Assembly: GCA_963785075.1 (NCBI GenBank)
Contig: CAWATW010000006.1
Location: forward strand, 620,001-684,000
DNA length: 64,000 bases
Source of the DNA: JAOUGY01 sp963785075
GTDB lineage: Bacteria > Actinomycetota > Acidimicrobiia > Spongiisociales > ZC4RG35
Direction: 5' to 3'
The translations under genes were made by a program, and so were the position numbers. How positions within the stretch are numbered: position 1 is the first letter of the stretch; each line of letters starts with the position of its first letter. Positions 9,767 through 18,639 of this stretch are shown here, one piece after another. Under the pieces are notes generated by a model. It was given only the letters and a program-made list of their open reading frames with translations. It searched no databases and had not been told where the DNA came from.

Positions 9767-10617
9767 CGGTTCCCGGCGGATGGGGCGAGCTGGCCCTCGG
9801 TGAGGAGATACGGGCGGCACGGACCGGTCAGCCGCGCTCGGATGGGGTCACGATGGTCATCGACACCGGAATCGGACTGTCCGCCACCCACGACACCCTC
9901 GACATGTCCGGTGGATGGATCGACCAGTGGAAGTTGAGCTTCGGTACGTCGGTATTCGTTCCTGAGCCGCTGTTGCGGCGCAAGATCGCCGCCATCAACG
10001 AGCGCGGCGTCCTCACCTTCCCCGGCGGGACATTGTTCGAAGCTGCGATCGTGAGACACCACTGTCGGGTCTACATGGCCAAGGTTCGAGAGCTCGGGTT
10101 CACCGCCGTCGAGATATCGGACGGCACCATCGACCTTCCGGCCCAACGCCGACGCCGGGTCATCGAATGCGCTCTCGACGCCGGCCTGACGGTCATCACC
10201 GAGGTGGGCAAGAAGGATCCGGCTCGCCAGCCTCCACCCGAGGACCTCGCCCGCCAGGGCTGCCTCGACGTCGAGTGGGGATCATCGTGGGTGATCGTCG
10301 AAGGACGCGAGTCAGGCAAAGGGGTCGGGGTGTTCGACGCGTCTGGAGGGATCGACATGACCGCGGTCGAGCGGCTGACGGCCTCGATGTGCGACATCGC
10401 CGACCGGGTGGTGTGGGAGGCCCCGCTGAAGGACCAACAGGTGGCCCTCATCGGTCGTTTCGGGATCAATGTGAACCTCGGCAACATCGACCCCAGCCGG
10501 GTGCTGGCGCTCGAGGCGCTCCGAACCGGCCTGCGGTTCGAGACACTCAAGCCGATCGCCGACAGACTACGAGACTCGGGCCAGTGGCGCCCTGACGAAG
10601 CGGAGCCGGCTGAGTAG
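9763..10617 (+). CDS. comA: ComA-type phosphosulfolactate synthase
   Basis: A 284-aa PF02679 protein: MVIDTGIGLS near the start, KLSFGTSV, TFPGGTLFEAA, the FTAVEISDGTIDLP block and TVITEVGKKDP are the family's barrel motifs. ComA adds sulfite to phosphoenolpyruvate, the first committed step of coenzyme M synthesis. GTG 9763 overlaps the carboxylase stop by four bases, so the cofactor gene and its user are translationally coupled, as in the Xanthobacter coenzyme M plasmid. The later synthesis genes (phosphatase, sulfolactate dehydrogenase and others) are not in the window. It is the last gene of the operon; the next gene is on the opposite strand 35 bases on. Confidence 0.85.
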   Translation: MTVPGGWGELALGEEIRAARTGQPRSDGVTMVIDTGIGLSATHDTLDMSGGWIDQWKLSFGTSVFVPEPLLRRKIAAINERGVLTFPGGTLFEAAIVRHHCRVYMAKVRELGFTAVEISDGTIDLPAQRRRRVIECALDAGLTVITEVGKKDPARQPPPEDLARQGCLDVEWGSSWVIVEGRESGKGVGVFDASGGIDMTAVERLTASMCDIADRVVWEAPLKDQQVALIGRFGINVNLGNIDPSRVLALEALRTGLRFETLKPIADRLRDSGQWRPDEAEPAE

Positions 10618-10652
10618 CTACCGCTCACTCCCGGCAGGCGGTGCACGGTGAC

Positions 10653-11655
10653 TCAACCGATGAGCGACTCCAGCAGGCGGCGGGTCGACTCCGCACCGGC
10701 ACCGGCGTCGAAAGGAACCGCCCAGATCTCGGTCGCTCCGGCATCGACCAGCCTTCGCAGTCCCGTGACCACATCGGCCTCGTCTCCCACAACGGCCAGG
10801 GCAGCCGGTCCGGGGACGCCTTCACGCTCGAAGAGCTTCTGGTAGTTGGTGAGCCCGGCGTACCGCGAGAACACGCCGGCTGCCGCCGCTCGACCGTCTG
10901 CGAGCGCTCGCGGCCAGTCCGACGGGCACCGCCGCCACGAGTCTTGGTGCGTCGCGCCCTGCCCTCTCCGCACCTCTCTGCATCGCCGGTGCCACCACCC
11001 GTTCGAGAGATCGCGGTCCTGCCAGCCACGTGATGACACCGTCCGCCAGCTCCGCACCCAGCTCCGACATGGCAGGCGCAAGAGCACCGACCAACACCGG
11101 CACATCGTCGGTGCCGGGGATATCGATCGAGCCCTCGACGCGGTAGTAGCGACCGACAAACGAAGCCGTACCGTCTCGGAGGAGAGCAGTCAATACCGTG
11201 AGGTACTCGCGGAGTCGGCCGAGCGGATCGGAGAAGTCGAGTCCGTGCATGCCCTCGATCACCGGGCGATGTGAGACTCCTACGCCGAGGACGAACCGTC
11301 CCGCAGCGAGCGCCTGGATCGTCGCCGCGGACTGGGCCAGAGATGCCGGGTGACGCGGGAATGCCGGTACCACCCCTACCCCAATCCGGATGGTCGCTGT
11401 CGCCGTTGCCGCTGCCGCCAGGGTCGTCAGGGAGTCGATGCCGCGACTGAAGTGGACGCACCAGCCCGACCGGTAACCGGCCCGCTCGGCTGCTACCGCG
11501 TCGGCGACGACCGCAGACGGAGTCCTCGGTGAGCCAATTGCCTCGGAACCAAGCGTCATCGAGATCGGCAGATCCTGGTCCACTATCGTCCTCTCGGTTG
11601 CCGCACGGCCGGCTTCCAGGCTGACAGCCACCGCCGTGGCCGGCATCGGCCTCAC
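10653..11655 (-). pseudogene. LLM-class (luciferase-like) flavin-dependent oxidoreductase, one frameshift
   Basis: Read right to left. A luciferase-like barrel: AERAGYRSGWCVHFSRGID, ATIRIGVGVVPAFPRHPASLAQ, AAGRFVLGVGVSH and the C-terminal DVVTGLRRLVDAGATEIW. One extra base near 10922-10925 moves the frame between VPVGLA and RALADGRAAAAGVF. The likely start is ATG 11559 (MTLGSEAIG); GTG/ATG codons further out to 11655 add a tail. Such proteins use F420 or FMN; actinobacterial members often use F420. It converges on comA with 35 bases between the stops, where no clear terminator was found. Confidence 0.7.
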
Positions 11656-11747
11656 AGGACAAAGCGCAAGCTCGATGTTGAGCTGTGTGGACGAGCGAGT
11701 CTCTGACCTACCTGGTCACGCCTATGAACTCTCCCTGAGTCGACATG

Positions 11748-11800
11748 GGGCGGGCTCGTTCCAGAACCACAGCCGTGGTTTCACATCAGGAAGAGCCCGC
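11748..11800 (-). terminator. Nested hairpin downstream of the ABM-fold gene
   Basis: GGCGGGCTC (11748-11756) pairs with GAGCCCGCC (11792-11800), and between them AACCAC (11764-11769) pairs with GTGGTT (11774-11779). The structure begins about 28 bases after the stop at 11828 on the minus strand. There is no T run, so it is a terminator or mRNA-end hairpin of uncertain efficiency. The 11656-11827 gap otherwise holds nothing recognised. Confidence 0.45.
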
Positions 11801-11827
11801 CTCCAAGCGAAATCGACGAGGGGAGAA

Positions 11828-12166
11828 CTACGTGAGCGTGGTCAGCTTCGTCGTGTGGAACCGACCGACCTCTCGTTCCTTTGCAGTGAGCTGCGCCCCG
11901 CGCCGATCGAGCTCGCCGAACTGTGTTTCGACCAGGGCCCGCCAGTCCCGCCAGGCGTCGAACGACTCCCAATGATCGACCGTGACAAACCGGTTGGGCT
12001 GGGTACGGTCGCGGAAGAGATCGGTGCTGCTGTATCCGGTCGACTGGCGAAAGAGCTCTACCCACTCGCCCCGGGGTCCGTAGAGCTGCTCGAACTCATC
12101 CACCCGCCCCGGGTGTACGGAGTACTCCCAGATGTAGGCGTAGTGAGCGGGAGCCCCATCACGCAT
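11828..12166 (-). CDS. Antibiotic biosynthesis monooxygenase (ABM)-fold protein
   Basis: A 112-aa single-domain protein beginning at ATG 12166 (MRDGAPAHYAYIWEYSV). The pattern WEYSVHPGRVDEFEQLYGP, FVTVDHWESFDAWRDW and a late ELDRRGAQLT helix is that of dimeric alpha/beta ABM or NIPSNAP-like domains, which handle small aromatic substrates or protect against them. No specific substrate can be read. It lies downstream of the SDR on the same strand with a 185-bp gap, so it may have its own promoter. Confidence 0.65.
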   Translation of the reverse strand: MRDGAPAHYAYIWEYSVHPGRVDEFEQLYGPRGEWVELFRQSTGYSSTDLFRDRTQPNRFVTVDHWESFDAWRDWRALVETQFGELDRRGAQLTAKEREVGRFHTTKLTTLT

Positions 12167-12351
12167 GTTCCACCTCGTCGTCGTCGACCGGTCTTCGTCG
12201 ACGCTACCCCCAACAAGCCGGCAAGGACGCCCGGGCGAGTGGCGTCGCAAATGCGCCGCCACAGCCGCCGGATGTGGCGATCGGGGTTGGGGCACGAGGC
12301 TGCCGAGCGGCCATCTCCCCGTCGATCGCCGCGGGGAGACGGCCCGCGGCA

Positions 12352-13106
12352 TCAGCGGAGCCGCACGCTCCCACCATCGACGGAGAGGGTGGTTCCGGTG
12401 ATGAACCCGGCGTCCGGACTCGCCAGGAAGGCGACGGCGGGGCCGATGTCCGCTTCGGCGTCGCCGAACCGCCCGAGCGGGACTTCGGAAACGAGATGCT
12501 CATGGAGGCCGGGATTGGCGTCGAGGACCCCCTTCACTGCGGGGGTGAGCGCAAGGGGGATCAGGGTGTTGACCCTGATGCCATCGTCGGCCCACTCGAC
12601 TGCTGCGGCCCTGCTCAGGCTTTCGATGGCGCTCTTCGCGGCGCTGTAGGCGCCCACCCCGGCGATGCCTGTGTCCAGCGCTGCGCCCGACGAGACGTTG
12701 ACCACGACTCCACCGCCCTTGAGATGCGGGTACGCGGCTCTCATGAAGAGCAAGGTTGCCAACGGTCCCGACCGCCACCCCGCATCGACCAGGTCGATGG
12801 GTATGTCCAGGATGGTGCCGAAGTTGAACTCTTGCGCGTTGTTGACCAGCACGTCGAGGCCACCAAAGGCGGCGACGGTCTGGTCGACGGCCCCTTTGAT
12901 CTGGTCGCCTTCGGTCACGTCACAAAGCACGGGAACGGCCCGGCCGCCTCGGGTTTCGATCTCGGCGACCGTGGTCACGAGCTTGGATTCGGTCCTGCCG
13001 GCGACCGCGACCGCGGCACCGCTCCTGGCGAGCGCGTATGCGATTCCCTGTCCGATGCCCTGTCCGGCGCCGTGACCAGGGCGACCTTGCTTTCGAATCC
13101 TGTCAT
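12352..13106 (-). pseudogene. Second short-chain dehydrogenase/reductase, one base missing
   Basis: Starts at ATG 13106 (MTGFESKVALVT). The NAD motif is broken near 13070, where one missing base turns GAGQGIG into an aberrant frame; the rest of the protein from about 12990 on reads normally: LCDVTEG, VLVNNAQEFNF, NVSSGAALDTG, VGAYSAAKSAIESL and the C-terminal TGTTLSVDGGS. The catalytic Ser, Tyr and Lys are present. Repaired length is about 251 aa. The second residue pattern NNAQ instead of NNAG is unusual. It is in the same orientation as the membrane protein, SRPBCC and ArsR genes upstream. Confidence 0.7.
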
Positions 13107-13165
13107 GTCGAATGTCCTTTCTCGATCAGCCAAGGATTCACTTCCGTGGCTGGGGTCGTGGTTCG

Positions 13166-13651
13166 TCAGGTGTGCTCCGCCGCCACCGCCTGGCGCCGGG
13201 CCAGGGCCGCGCCGGCAACGGCCAACACCAGCAGAAGGGGTCCCCACACCCCATCGGTGAGCTTCATCGACCCGGGGATGAGCAGATAGGCGACGAGGCC
13301 GACGTCGGCAGCCGTTGCGATGAGCAGGCTTGTCGGTACACCCCGTGGGTACCGTCGCCATGACCAGGCGACGCTGAGGATGGTCACTGCCAGCCCGGCG
13401 AAGAACAGATTGAGGCCGTGGAAGCCGACCACCGCCTGCGTGACCGGCCCCGGATCGGTCGGGAAGTCGCCGGAAGGGGCTGCCGAGCCAAGCGACCGCA
13501 ACGCAGCCAGCGGGTCGGCGGCAGCCATGGCCATCATGGAGGCGCCTCCGACGATGTGGAGCAGACCCCAGAGGAGCAGCGCCACCGTTGTCGGCCGCTC
13601 CCACCGTGTCCCCCTCCGGGTGGCCGGCAGGTCGACTGTGCTTGTTGACAT
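13166..13651 (-). CDS. Four-helix membrane protein of unknown function
   Basis: A 161-aa protein from ATG 13651. After a charged N-terminus (RRGTRWERP), four hydrophobic segments can be seen: TTVALLLWGLLHIVGGASMM, the FHGLNLFFAGLAVTILSVAW region, PTSLLIATAADVGLVAYLL and GPLLLVLAVAGAALARR. No enzymatic motif is seen. It lies between the SDR and the ArsR/SRPBCC pair, with 59 and 80 bases of spacing, so it is probably in the same ArsR-controlled unit. It resembles small DoxX/DUF-type membrane proteins only in general form. Confidence 0.6.
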   Translation of the reverse strand: MSTSTVDLPATRRGTRWERPTTVALLLWGLLHIVGGASMMAMAAADPLAALRSLGSAAPSGDFPTDPGPVTQAVVGFHGLNLFFAGLAVTILSVAWSWRRYPRGVPTSLLIATAADVGLVAYLLIPGSMKLTDGVWGPLLLVLAVAGAALARRQAVAAEHT

Positions 13652-13731
13652 TGGTGAGTCCTTTCGTTCGCCCGGGAGGGCAGGTTGAAACAGGGGCCGG
13701 TGGCCCCGTGCGTATTTGGAGGTGGGTTGCG

Positions 13732-14163
13732 CTAGGTGAACAGGGCTTGGAGCCGGTCCAGCTGGTGCTGCCAGCCGCCCTGGTTCTGCGCAACGTCTTC
13801 GGGACGGGTCAAGCCGTGATGGTCGAGATGAAGACGGGTGCCGTCACCGTGGGGCTCCAGTTCGAAGACCACGGTGGAAACGTCGTCGTCCCCTTCCATG
13901 GCCCAACTGTGGACCAGCCGGTGAGGTGGATCGATCTCCTCGTAGTAGCCGAACAACCGGAACTGCGGCCCTCCATCGGGGAGAGTCACCAGGAAGGCCA
14001 GCCGGCCTCCCAACGTGAGGGTCAACTCTTCGACAGTGACCTCGGAACCCTCCGGACCCATCCATCGTGCGAACAGCTCCGGCTTGGTCAGGGCCTCGAA
14101 CACCTTCTCCGGCGGTGCGGGAAGAACTCTGTCGATGGTCACCATCAGGTCTCGAGCACTCAT
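13732..14163 (-). CDS. SRPBCC (AHSA1/START-like) domain protein
   Basis: A 143-aa protein with the full AHSA1 pattern: VLPAPPEKVFEALTKPE, FARWMGPEG, GGRLAFLV, YYEEIDPPHRLVHSW and a C-terminal GWQHQLDRLQALF helix. The fold is a ligand-binding cup; the ligand is unknown. ATG 14163 overlaps the ArsR stop by four bases (14160-14163). The ArsR-SRPBCC pairing is common in actinobacteria and usually means one autoregulated operon. Confidence 0.85.
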   Translation of the reverse strand: MSARDLMVTIDRVLPAPPEKVFEALTKPELFARWMGPEGSEVTVEELTLTLGGRLAFLVTLPDGGPQFRLFGYYEEIDPPHRLVHSWAMEGDDDVSTVVFELEPHGDGTRLHLDHHGLTRPEDVAQNQGGWQHQLDRLQALFT

Positions 14164-14525
14164 GTGTCGTGTCCTCTTTCTGTTTCGAGCTCATCGAGCA
14201 GCCGTTCCAACCGGTCGACACTGCCAGACCAGAACTGCTGGTAGTGGGTGAACCACTCCGCGGGTGTCGCAAACCCCTCCGGGACGAGACGCAGCCAGTG
14301 CTCTCGGCCCTCGACCCTCCTGCTGATCAGACCGGCGGTCTCGAGAACCTTGACGTGCTTGGAGATCGACGGCATCGCCATGTCGTGTGGCTCCGCCACC
14401 GTCCCAACCGTCGCCTCACCTGCAGCGAGACGCTCGAGGATCGCCCGCCGAGTTGGGTCGGACAGGGCGAAGAACACGGCGTCGAGCCGAGATGAGGTCT
14501 GGTCGCTCCCGGATAGTTTCCGCAT
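14160..14525 (-). CDS. ArsR-family transcriptional repressor
   Basis: A 121-aa winged helix protein: FFALSDPTRRAILERLAAGE, PSISKHVKVLETAGLISRR and REHWLRL. No CxC metal site is present, so it belongs to the non-metal ArsR class that sits before SRPBCC genes. It starts at ATG 14525 and is the first gene of the leftward unit 14525-12352. The short palindrome just upstream (14536-14551) is a probable operator. Confidence 0.85.
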   Translation of the reverse strand: MRKLSGSDQTSSRLDAVFFALSDPTRRAILERLAAGEATVGTVAEPHDMAMPSISKHVKVLETAGLISRRVEGREHWLRLVPEGFATPAEWFTHYQQFWSGSVDRLERLLDELETERGHDT

Positions 14526-14535
14526 GAGCTAACTA

Positions 14536-14551
14536 TAAGCCAACTGGCTAA
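14536..14551. promoter_or_regulatory. Palindromic operator candidate for the ArsR unit
   Basis: TAAGCCA-AC-TGGCTAA, an inverted repeat with six of seven pairs matched, lies 11 bases before the ArsR start in an AT-rich stretch unlike its surroundings. Position and symmetry suit autorepression by the ArsR protein; binding is inferred, not shown. Confidence 0.45.
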
Positions 14552-14662
14552 TTATTGTCAAGAACCGATTTCGACATGCCACGACGATCCGATGACTGGC
14601 GGTGGCATTGGTCGTCCACCATCGCTCGAGGGGGCAGGCAATGATCGACACCGCCCGGCCTG

Positions 14663-16333
14663 TCAGCCTTGGAACCGGGTGAGCGTGATATCCACGTTCT
14701 CGGTGACCTCCAGCAACGGCGGTCGATCTTCGAAACCCGCCTTGGCCAGCGCCCGGCGAGGCTGCGGCTGAACACCCGTCAACACCACTTTGATACCGGC
14801 ACCGTTGAGACGATGCACTGCGCTCTCCAGCGCAACCAGTCCGGTGGCGTCGACGGCCGGCACGTCCTCGAGGTCGATGATCACCGTGTGCACCCCGCTC
14901 CCGACGATGGTCAGCGCCTCCAGGGCCTTCTCGGCGGCACCGAAGAAGAGCGGTCCGGCCACGTCATAGAACACCACACCGGGCGGGAGGCCCTCGGCTT
15001 GGTGTCCCTGTGGCCCGCCCACCAATCGGGCACCCGAGATCTCGACCATCCGCCGCATGAACAGAAGAGCCGCCAGCACCACACCCACGGTGACGGCAAC
15101 GACCATGTCGAATACGACCGTCAGACCGAAACACACCAACAAGACCACGACGTCGCTCCCGGGCGCAATCCGCATGATCCGAACGAAATGGTCTGCTTCG
15201 CTCATGTTCCACGCCACCACCAGCAGGAGTCCGGCCATTCCCGCCATCGGAATGAGCCCGAGGACCGGCGCCAAGACCAGGATCGCAAGCAGAAGAAAGA
15301 CCGAGTGGATCACCACCGCCACCGGTGTGCGCCCACCGGCACGGATGCCCGTGGCGGTTCGAGCGATGGCACCGGTGGCAGCGAACCCGCCGAAGAACGG
15401 GGCGACGACGTTGCCGATGCCCAGCCCGACCAGCTCGGCGTCGGGATCATGACGACCTCCTGTCATGCCATCGGCCACCACGGCACACAACAGGGATTCG
15501 ATCGCACCGAGCATGGCGATCGCCGCCGCCGTCGGCGCCAACTCCCCCACCATCGCCCATGTGAGGTTCGAACCCGCCCACGGGAGCCGGGGTATCGGCG
15601 GTACCGCCGGGATATCCCCGAACTGCGACTCGATCGTGACGACATCCAACCCGGCCGCGGCCAGCGCCACCCCGAGCACGGTGGCTGCCACCAGCGCCAC
15701 CAGGGGCGCCGGAACCCGCCGCGTCAACCGCGGAAACCAGATCAACACGGCAAGCGTCATCACACCCACCGCCACGTCCTGCCATCGCACCAGAGGGGCC
15801 TTGTCGACCAGATCGCCGACACGGTCCCAGATCCGCTCTCCCTCGAGCCGACCGACCCCCAAGAAGTCACCCACCTGCAAGACGGCGATCACGACGCCGA
15901 TCCCCGCCGTGAAGCCCGTCGTCACCGGATGGGGAACGAACTGGATCAGACCTCCGAGCCGCAATCCGCCCATCGCGATCAGGATCACACCAGACATCAG
16001 TGAGGCGACCAGTAGGCCCTCCAACCCATACCGGGCGGTCACCGGTGCCAACAAGACCACGAACGCCGCCGTCGGACCTGAGACCGAATGCATCGACCCG
16101 CCCAGCACCGCGATCACGATCCCGGCCACGATCGCCGTGAACAAGCCATGTTCGGGAGGAGCCCCGGCCGCGATCGCCAGGGCCATCGACAGCGGCAACG
16201 CCACGACTCCCAGAATCACGCCCGCGGTCGCATCGGCACGGAGATCATCCCTCGAATAGCCACGCACGCGTATGCCACGAAACGCCGTTGCTACTCGCAT
16301 TCGCGACCCACCAGGCACAAAACGCCGAGACAT
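14663..16333 (-). CDS. SulP-family anion transporter with C-terminal STAS domain
   Basis: A 556-aa transporter. The SulP signature region near the N-terminus (DLRADATAGVILGVVALPLSMALAIAAG, split here as VVALPLSMALAIAAG) and HSVSGPTAAFVVLLAPV are typical, followed by about ten further membrane segments. A STAS domain from about residue 445 to the end (VVFYDVAGPLFFGAAEKALEAL, VDATGLVALESAV split by TVIIDLEDVPAVDATG) closes the protein. SulP proteins carry sulfate, bicarbonate or dicarboxylates. Start at ATG 16333 or the internal ATG at 16300; neither has a strong ribosome site. The gene stands alone. Confidence 0.85.
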   Translation of the reverse strand: MSRRFVPGGSRMRVATAFRGIRVRGYSRDDLRADATAGVILGVVALPLSMALAIAAGAPPEHGLFTAIVAGIVIAVLGGSMHSVSGPTAAFVVLLAPVTARYGLEGLLVASLMSGVILIAMGGLRLGGLIQFVPHPVTTGFTAGIGVVIAVLQVGDFLGVGRLEGERIWDRVGDLVDKAPLVRWQDVAVGVMTLAVLIWFPRLTRRVPAPLVALVAATVLGVALAAAGLDVVTIESQFGDIPAVPPIPRLPWAGSNLTWAMVGELAPTAAAIAMLGAIESLLCAVVADGMTGGRHDPDAELVGLGIGNVVAPFFGGFAATGAIARTATGIRAGGRTPVAVVIHSVFLLLAILVLAPVLGLIPMAGMAGLLLVVAWNMSEADHFVRIMRIAPGSDVVVLLVCFGLTVVFDMVVAVTVGVVLAALLFMRRMVEISGARLVGGPQGHQAEGLPPGVVFYDVAGPLFFGAAEKALEALTIVGSGVHTVIIDLEDVPAVDATGLVALESAVHRLNGAGIKVVLTGVQPQPRRALAKAGFEDRPPLLEVTENVDITLTRFQG

Positions 16334-16660
16334 ACCACCGATCGTAGGACGCCAATGCCGACGCCGAGCCAGAGCATGGCGTGCGCTCGAGGCAGACGAC
16401 TGTTCGATCGCCCGTTGGAGGGTGGTCCGCTTCTGTCAGCCCCTAGAAGATCGCGGTGGGGTCGCGGTCGATTTCGGCCAGCAGTCGCTCCACGTGTCGG
16501 GTCGGGCGAGCGAGGCCGTACTCATGGAACCGGTACGGGCTTCCTCCGGAAGGGCGTCATTCCGTCCGTCGATCCAACGCCGGAACAGGACCCCGACCCT
16601 GGACTTCGTCTGTCGTGTGACGTAGCTCGGCATTCGCAGTCGACAATGGCTGTCCCCCTG
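16334..16660 (-). other. 327-bp region holding only a gene remnant
   Basis: No complete gene is seen. On the minus strand an open stretch ending at a TAG at about 16443 reads HEYGLARPTRHVERLLAEID followed by RDPTAIF, which looks like a real protein C-terminus, but a stop lies about 37 codons upstream in that frame and the reading further up is in another frame. This is probably the end of a broken gene of unknown family. No promoter or hairpin was recognised. Confidence 0.35.
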
Positions 16661-17002
16661 TCAGCCCTTCACATATGAGAGCTTCTCGGCGATGAAGTCA
16701 CCGGTGACCTTGAACAGGTCGACGCCCCGCACGTGTTCCGAGGGTGACCATCGATACAGCCACCGTGCCACCACCCGGTCGCCGGCCCCGATTTCCTCTT
16801 CGATCTCGAAGGTCGCCTCCGGGTTGTCGGCGAAGAACGCCGCCCAGAACGCCACCACGTCGTCGCGTCCGTGGTAGGTCACGCCGTCGGGCGCGCCTGT
16901 CGACTCGAACACCGAGTCATCGGTCAGTAGGGCGGCGATGGCGGCGATGTCTTTCCGTTCCACGGCGCCGTTGAACGCCGCCACAACTTGTGGAGGGGTC
17001 AC
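16661..17002 (-). CDS. SnoaL/NTF2-like domain protein
   Basis: A 113-aa NTF2-like protein: VVAAFNGAVERKDIAAIAAL, VTYHGRDDVVAFW, ADNPEATFEIEEEIGAGDRV and WLYRWSPSEHVRGVDLFKV. This small cup fold is found in isomerases, hydrolases and ligand-binding proteins. GTG 17002 overlaps the TGA of the upstream DinB-type gene (16999-17001), so the two are translationally coupled. The exact substrate cannot be read. Confidence 0.75.
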   Translation of the reverse strand: MTPPQVVAAFNGAVERKDIAAIAALLTDDSVFESTGAPDGVTYHGRDDVVAFWAAFFADNPEATFEIEEEIGAGDRVVARWLYRWSPSEHVRGVDLFKVTGDFIAEKLSYVKG

Positions 17003-17574
17003 CGGCGCGCCCAGTTCGGCTCGCGCCCGAACATGACGAGCAACCGATCCAGCCCACCCTCGGGCAGATCGGTCGGGCGATCCCCGATGGCGCCGGCCGC
17101 CCGGTATTCGTCCTCGTGCCGTTCGAACCAGCGTGTGCATTCGTCGACGAGGTCGGCCTCCATCGGATAGACACCGCCTGTTGCTGCGCTGAGGTCCCAT
17201 GCGTGAACCACGTGGTCGGCGAACAGCTGCTCGAGATAGAACCGGGCCGGGACATCTCCGAACGACAGGTGGACAGTGGCATCCAGATCCGCCCGTTCGG
17301 CCGCTCGAGCCGCTGATTCGCCGGCCATGACTGCAGCCGTGACCGGGTCGGGCCCGAGGACGTCTCCGTCGTAGCGATCTCCGACTTCGGCGATGGTGCG
17401 CCCGCCCAACAAGGGTGCGGTCCACAGCTCTTCGGCGACGACATGGTTGACGAGGTCGCGTACGGACCATCCGTCACACGGCGTCGCACGGGCCCAGACG
17501 TCATCTCCGATGTCGACCACCGCCTTCTTGAACCCGTCGATCGAACGGTTGTGGAGAACACGGACATCTGCCAT
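16999..17574 (-). CDS. TIGR03086-type DinB/mycothiol-maleylpyruvate-isomerase-like protein
   Basis: A 191-aa protein with the N-terminal domain of mycothiol-dependent enzymes: ATPCDGWSVRDLVNHVVAEE carries the metal-binding His, with later histidines in FADHVVHAWDLSAATG. These helical-bundle proteins bind a divalent metal, and some use mycothiol as cofactor, an actinobacterial trait. ATG 17574 begins after a short AT-poor leader. It forms a two-gene unit with the SnoaL-like gene. Confidence 0.75.
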   Translation of the reverse strand: MADVRVLHNRSIDGFKKAVVDIGDDVWARATPCDGWSVRDLVNHVVAEELWTAPLLGGRTIAEVGDRYDGDVLGPDPVTAAVMAGESAARAAERADLDATVHLSFGDVPARFYLEQLFADHVVHAWDLSAATGGVYPMEADLVDECTRWFERHEDEYRAAGAIGDRPTDLPEGGLDRLLVMFGREPNWARR

Positions 17575-17669
17575 GGACGCCTCCTGGGTCGTGCCTGCAC
17601 ATCATCGTCCGTTTCGACGGTCCGTGTGGCCCTGACGTCCGTTGAAAAGGTCAGCCGAGGTGCCTCGCC

Positions 17670-18333
17670 TCACGCATCCATGCTGGCCGGCGCCCGCTGG
17701 TCCGCCGGCTCGAGGGACCGATCCACGAATATGACCCTTCGTTGGACCAGGAAGCTGCCTATGAACAGCAGTGTCTCAGTGGCCAGCTTGGACGCGACGA
17801 TCGGAAACCCGAGCCGTACAGGCAGAGCGTGCAAGGTCTGCAGCCACTCGAGCATCCCGGCCGGGTAGGCCCGCAGACCGGTTCGGGTGTCTGCGATGTG
17901 GTGCCCTGTGGACAGTGCGAAGATCAAGTGTGTGATCGCGTTGCCGAATCTGCTTCGAAATGGCACCGAACCCATGAAGTCCCGCGAGCCGAGCACGAGG
18001 GCATCTGCGGTGCCGGAGACCAACCGGCCACCTGCGGAGAGAATGTCCTCGACCGGTGCTGTCCGCCGGCGTCAGCGGTCACGACCGGTTGATCCGCGTA
18101 TGCCCGGGCGATGTGGCCGAAGCCCACCTTCAGAGCATGCCCCTTGCCGCAGTTCGTGGCGTACCGGACAACGTCACATCCAAGGTCGGAGGCGGCCTCG
18201 AAGATGCGGTCATACCCTGTCCGCTGCCATCGTCGACCACAACCACCGGGAGGTCGGGTCGAGAGCGTCGAAGCTCTCGAACGAGGTCGACCAGTGGCTC
18301 ACCAGGCTCGTAGGCAGGGATGAGGACGATCAC
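17670..18333 (-). pseudogene. Family 2 glycosyltransferase fused to the end of GtrA, multiply broken
   Basis: Starts at GTG 18333 (MIVLIPAYEPGEPLVDLVRE), the opening of a dolichol-phosphate-mannose-type GT2. One base appears missing near 18216 and another near 18049: repaired, the text runs VVVDDGSGQ, YDRIFEAASDLGCDVVRY, GKGHALKVGFGHIARAYAD and VTADADGQH-like. From LRAYPAGMLEWLQT at about 17840 the sequence jumps to LGFPIVASKLATETLLFIGS, the last membrane helices of GtrA, so an internal segment is lost as well. Such GT2-GtrA proteins put sugars on a lipid carrier. The internal loss argues for real decay rather than sequence error alone. Confidence 0.65.
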
Positions 18334-18633
18334 AGCTCACCCGCGATGTAGAGGATGTCGCTGACGCCCTCTCGGTGCCCCGGCCCAAGGGGTCGTTGAC
18401 CACCTGGCCATTGAAATCCATCATCGCGGAGTCTGTCCGATTGCCGCTCGACCGCGCTCGCCAGTCTCGAGGGATCGATCGACTGGGCGTGTTTGCGATG
18501 CTTCGACGCTCCCAACACGTTCGCCTGCATTCTCGACACCGAACGAGGCGGGTTCTTTTCGATTCGGCCGGACGACCCCATCGGCCGTGTTCACCGCCTT
18601 CAACGCCACCGCCGTCCTGGTCGCCGAGGCCAT
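18330..18633 (-). pseudogene. Remnant of a phosphodiester-glycosidase-like protein (C-terminal part)
   Basis: The reading that ends at TGA 18330-18332 contains FNGQVVNDPLG and HREGVSDILYIAGEL in two neighbouring frames, resembling the end of DUF2233/NAGPA phosphodiester glycosidases (a motif of the kind NGQVVN...VSDALYV). Its stop overlaps the GTG of the glycosyltransferase by four bases, which supports a former operon. Upstream text on this strand is shifted between frames and no start can be fixed. The family call is tentative. Confidence 0.4.
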
Positions 18634-18639
18634 AAGTCA

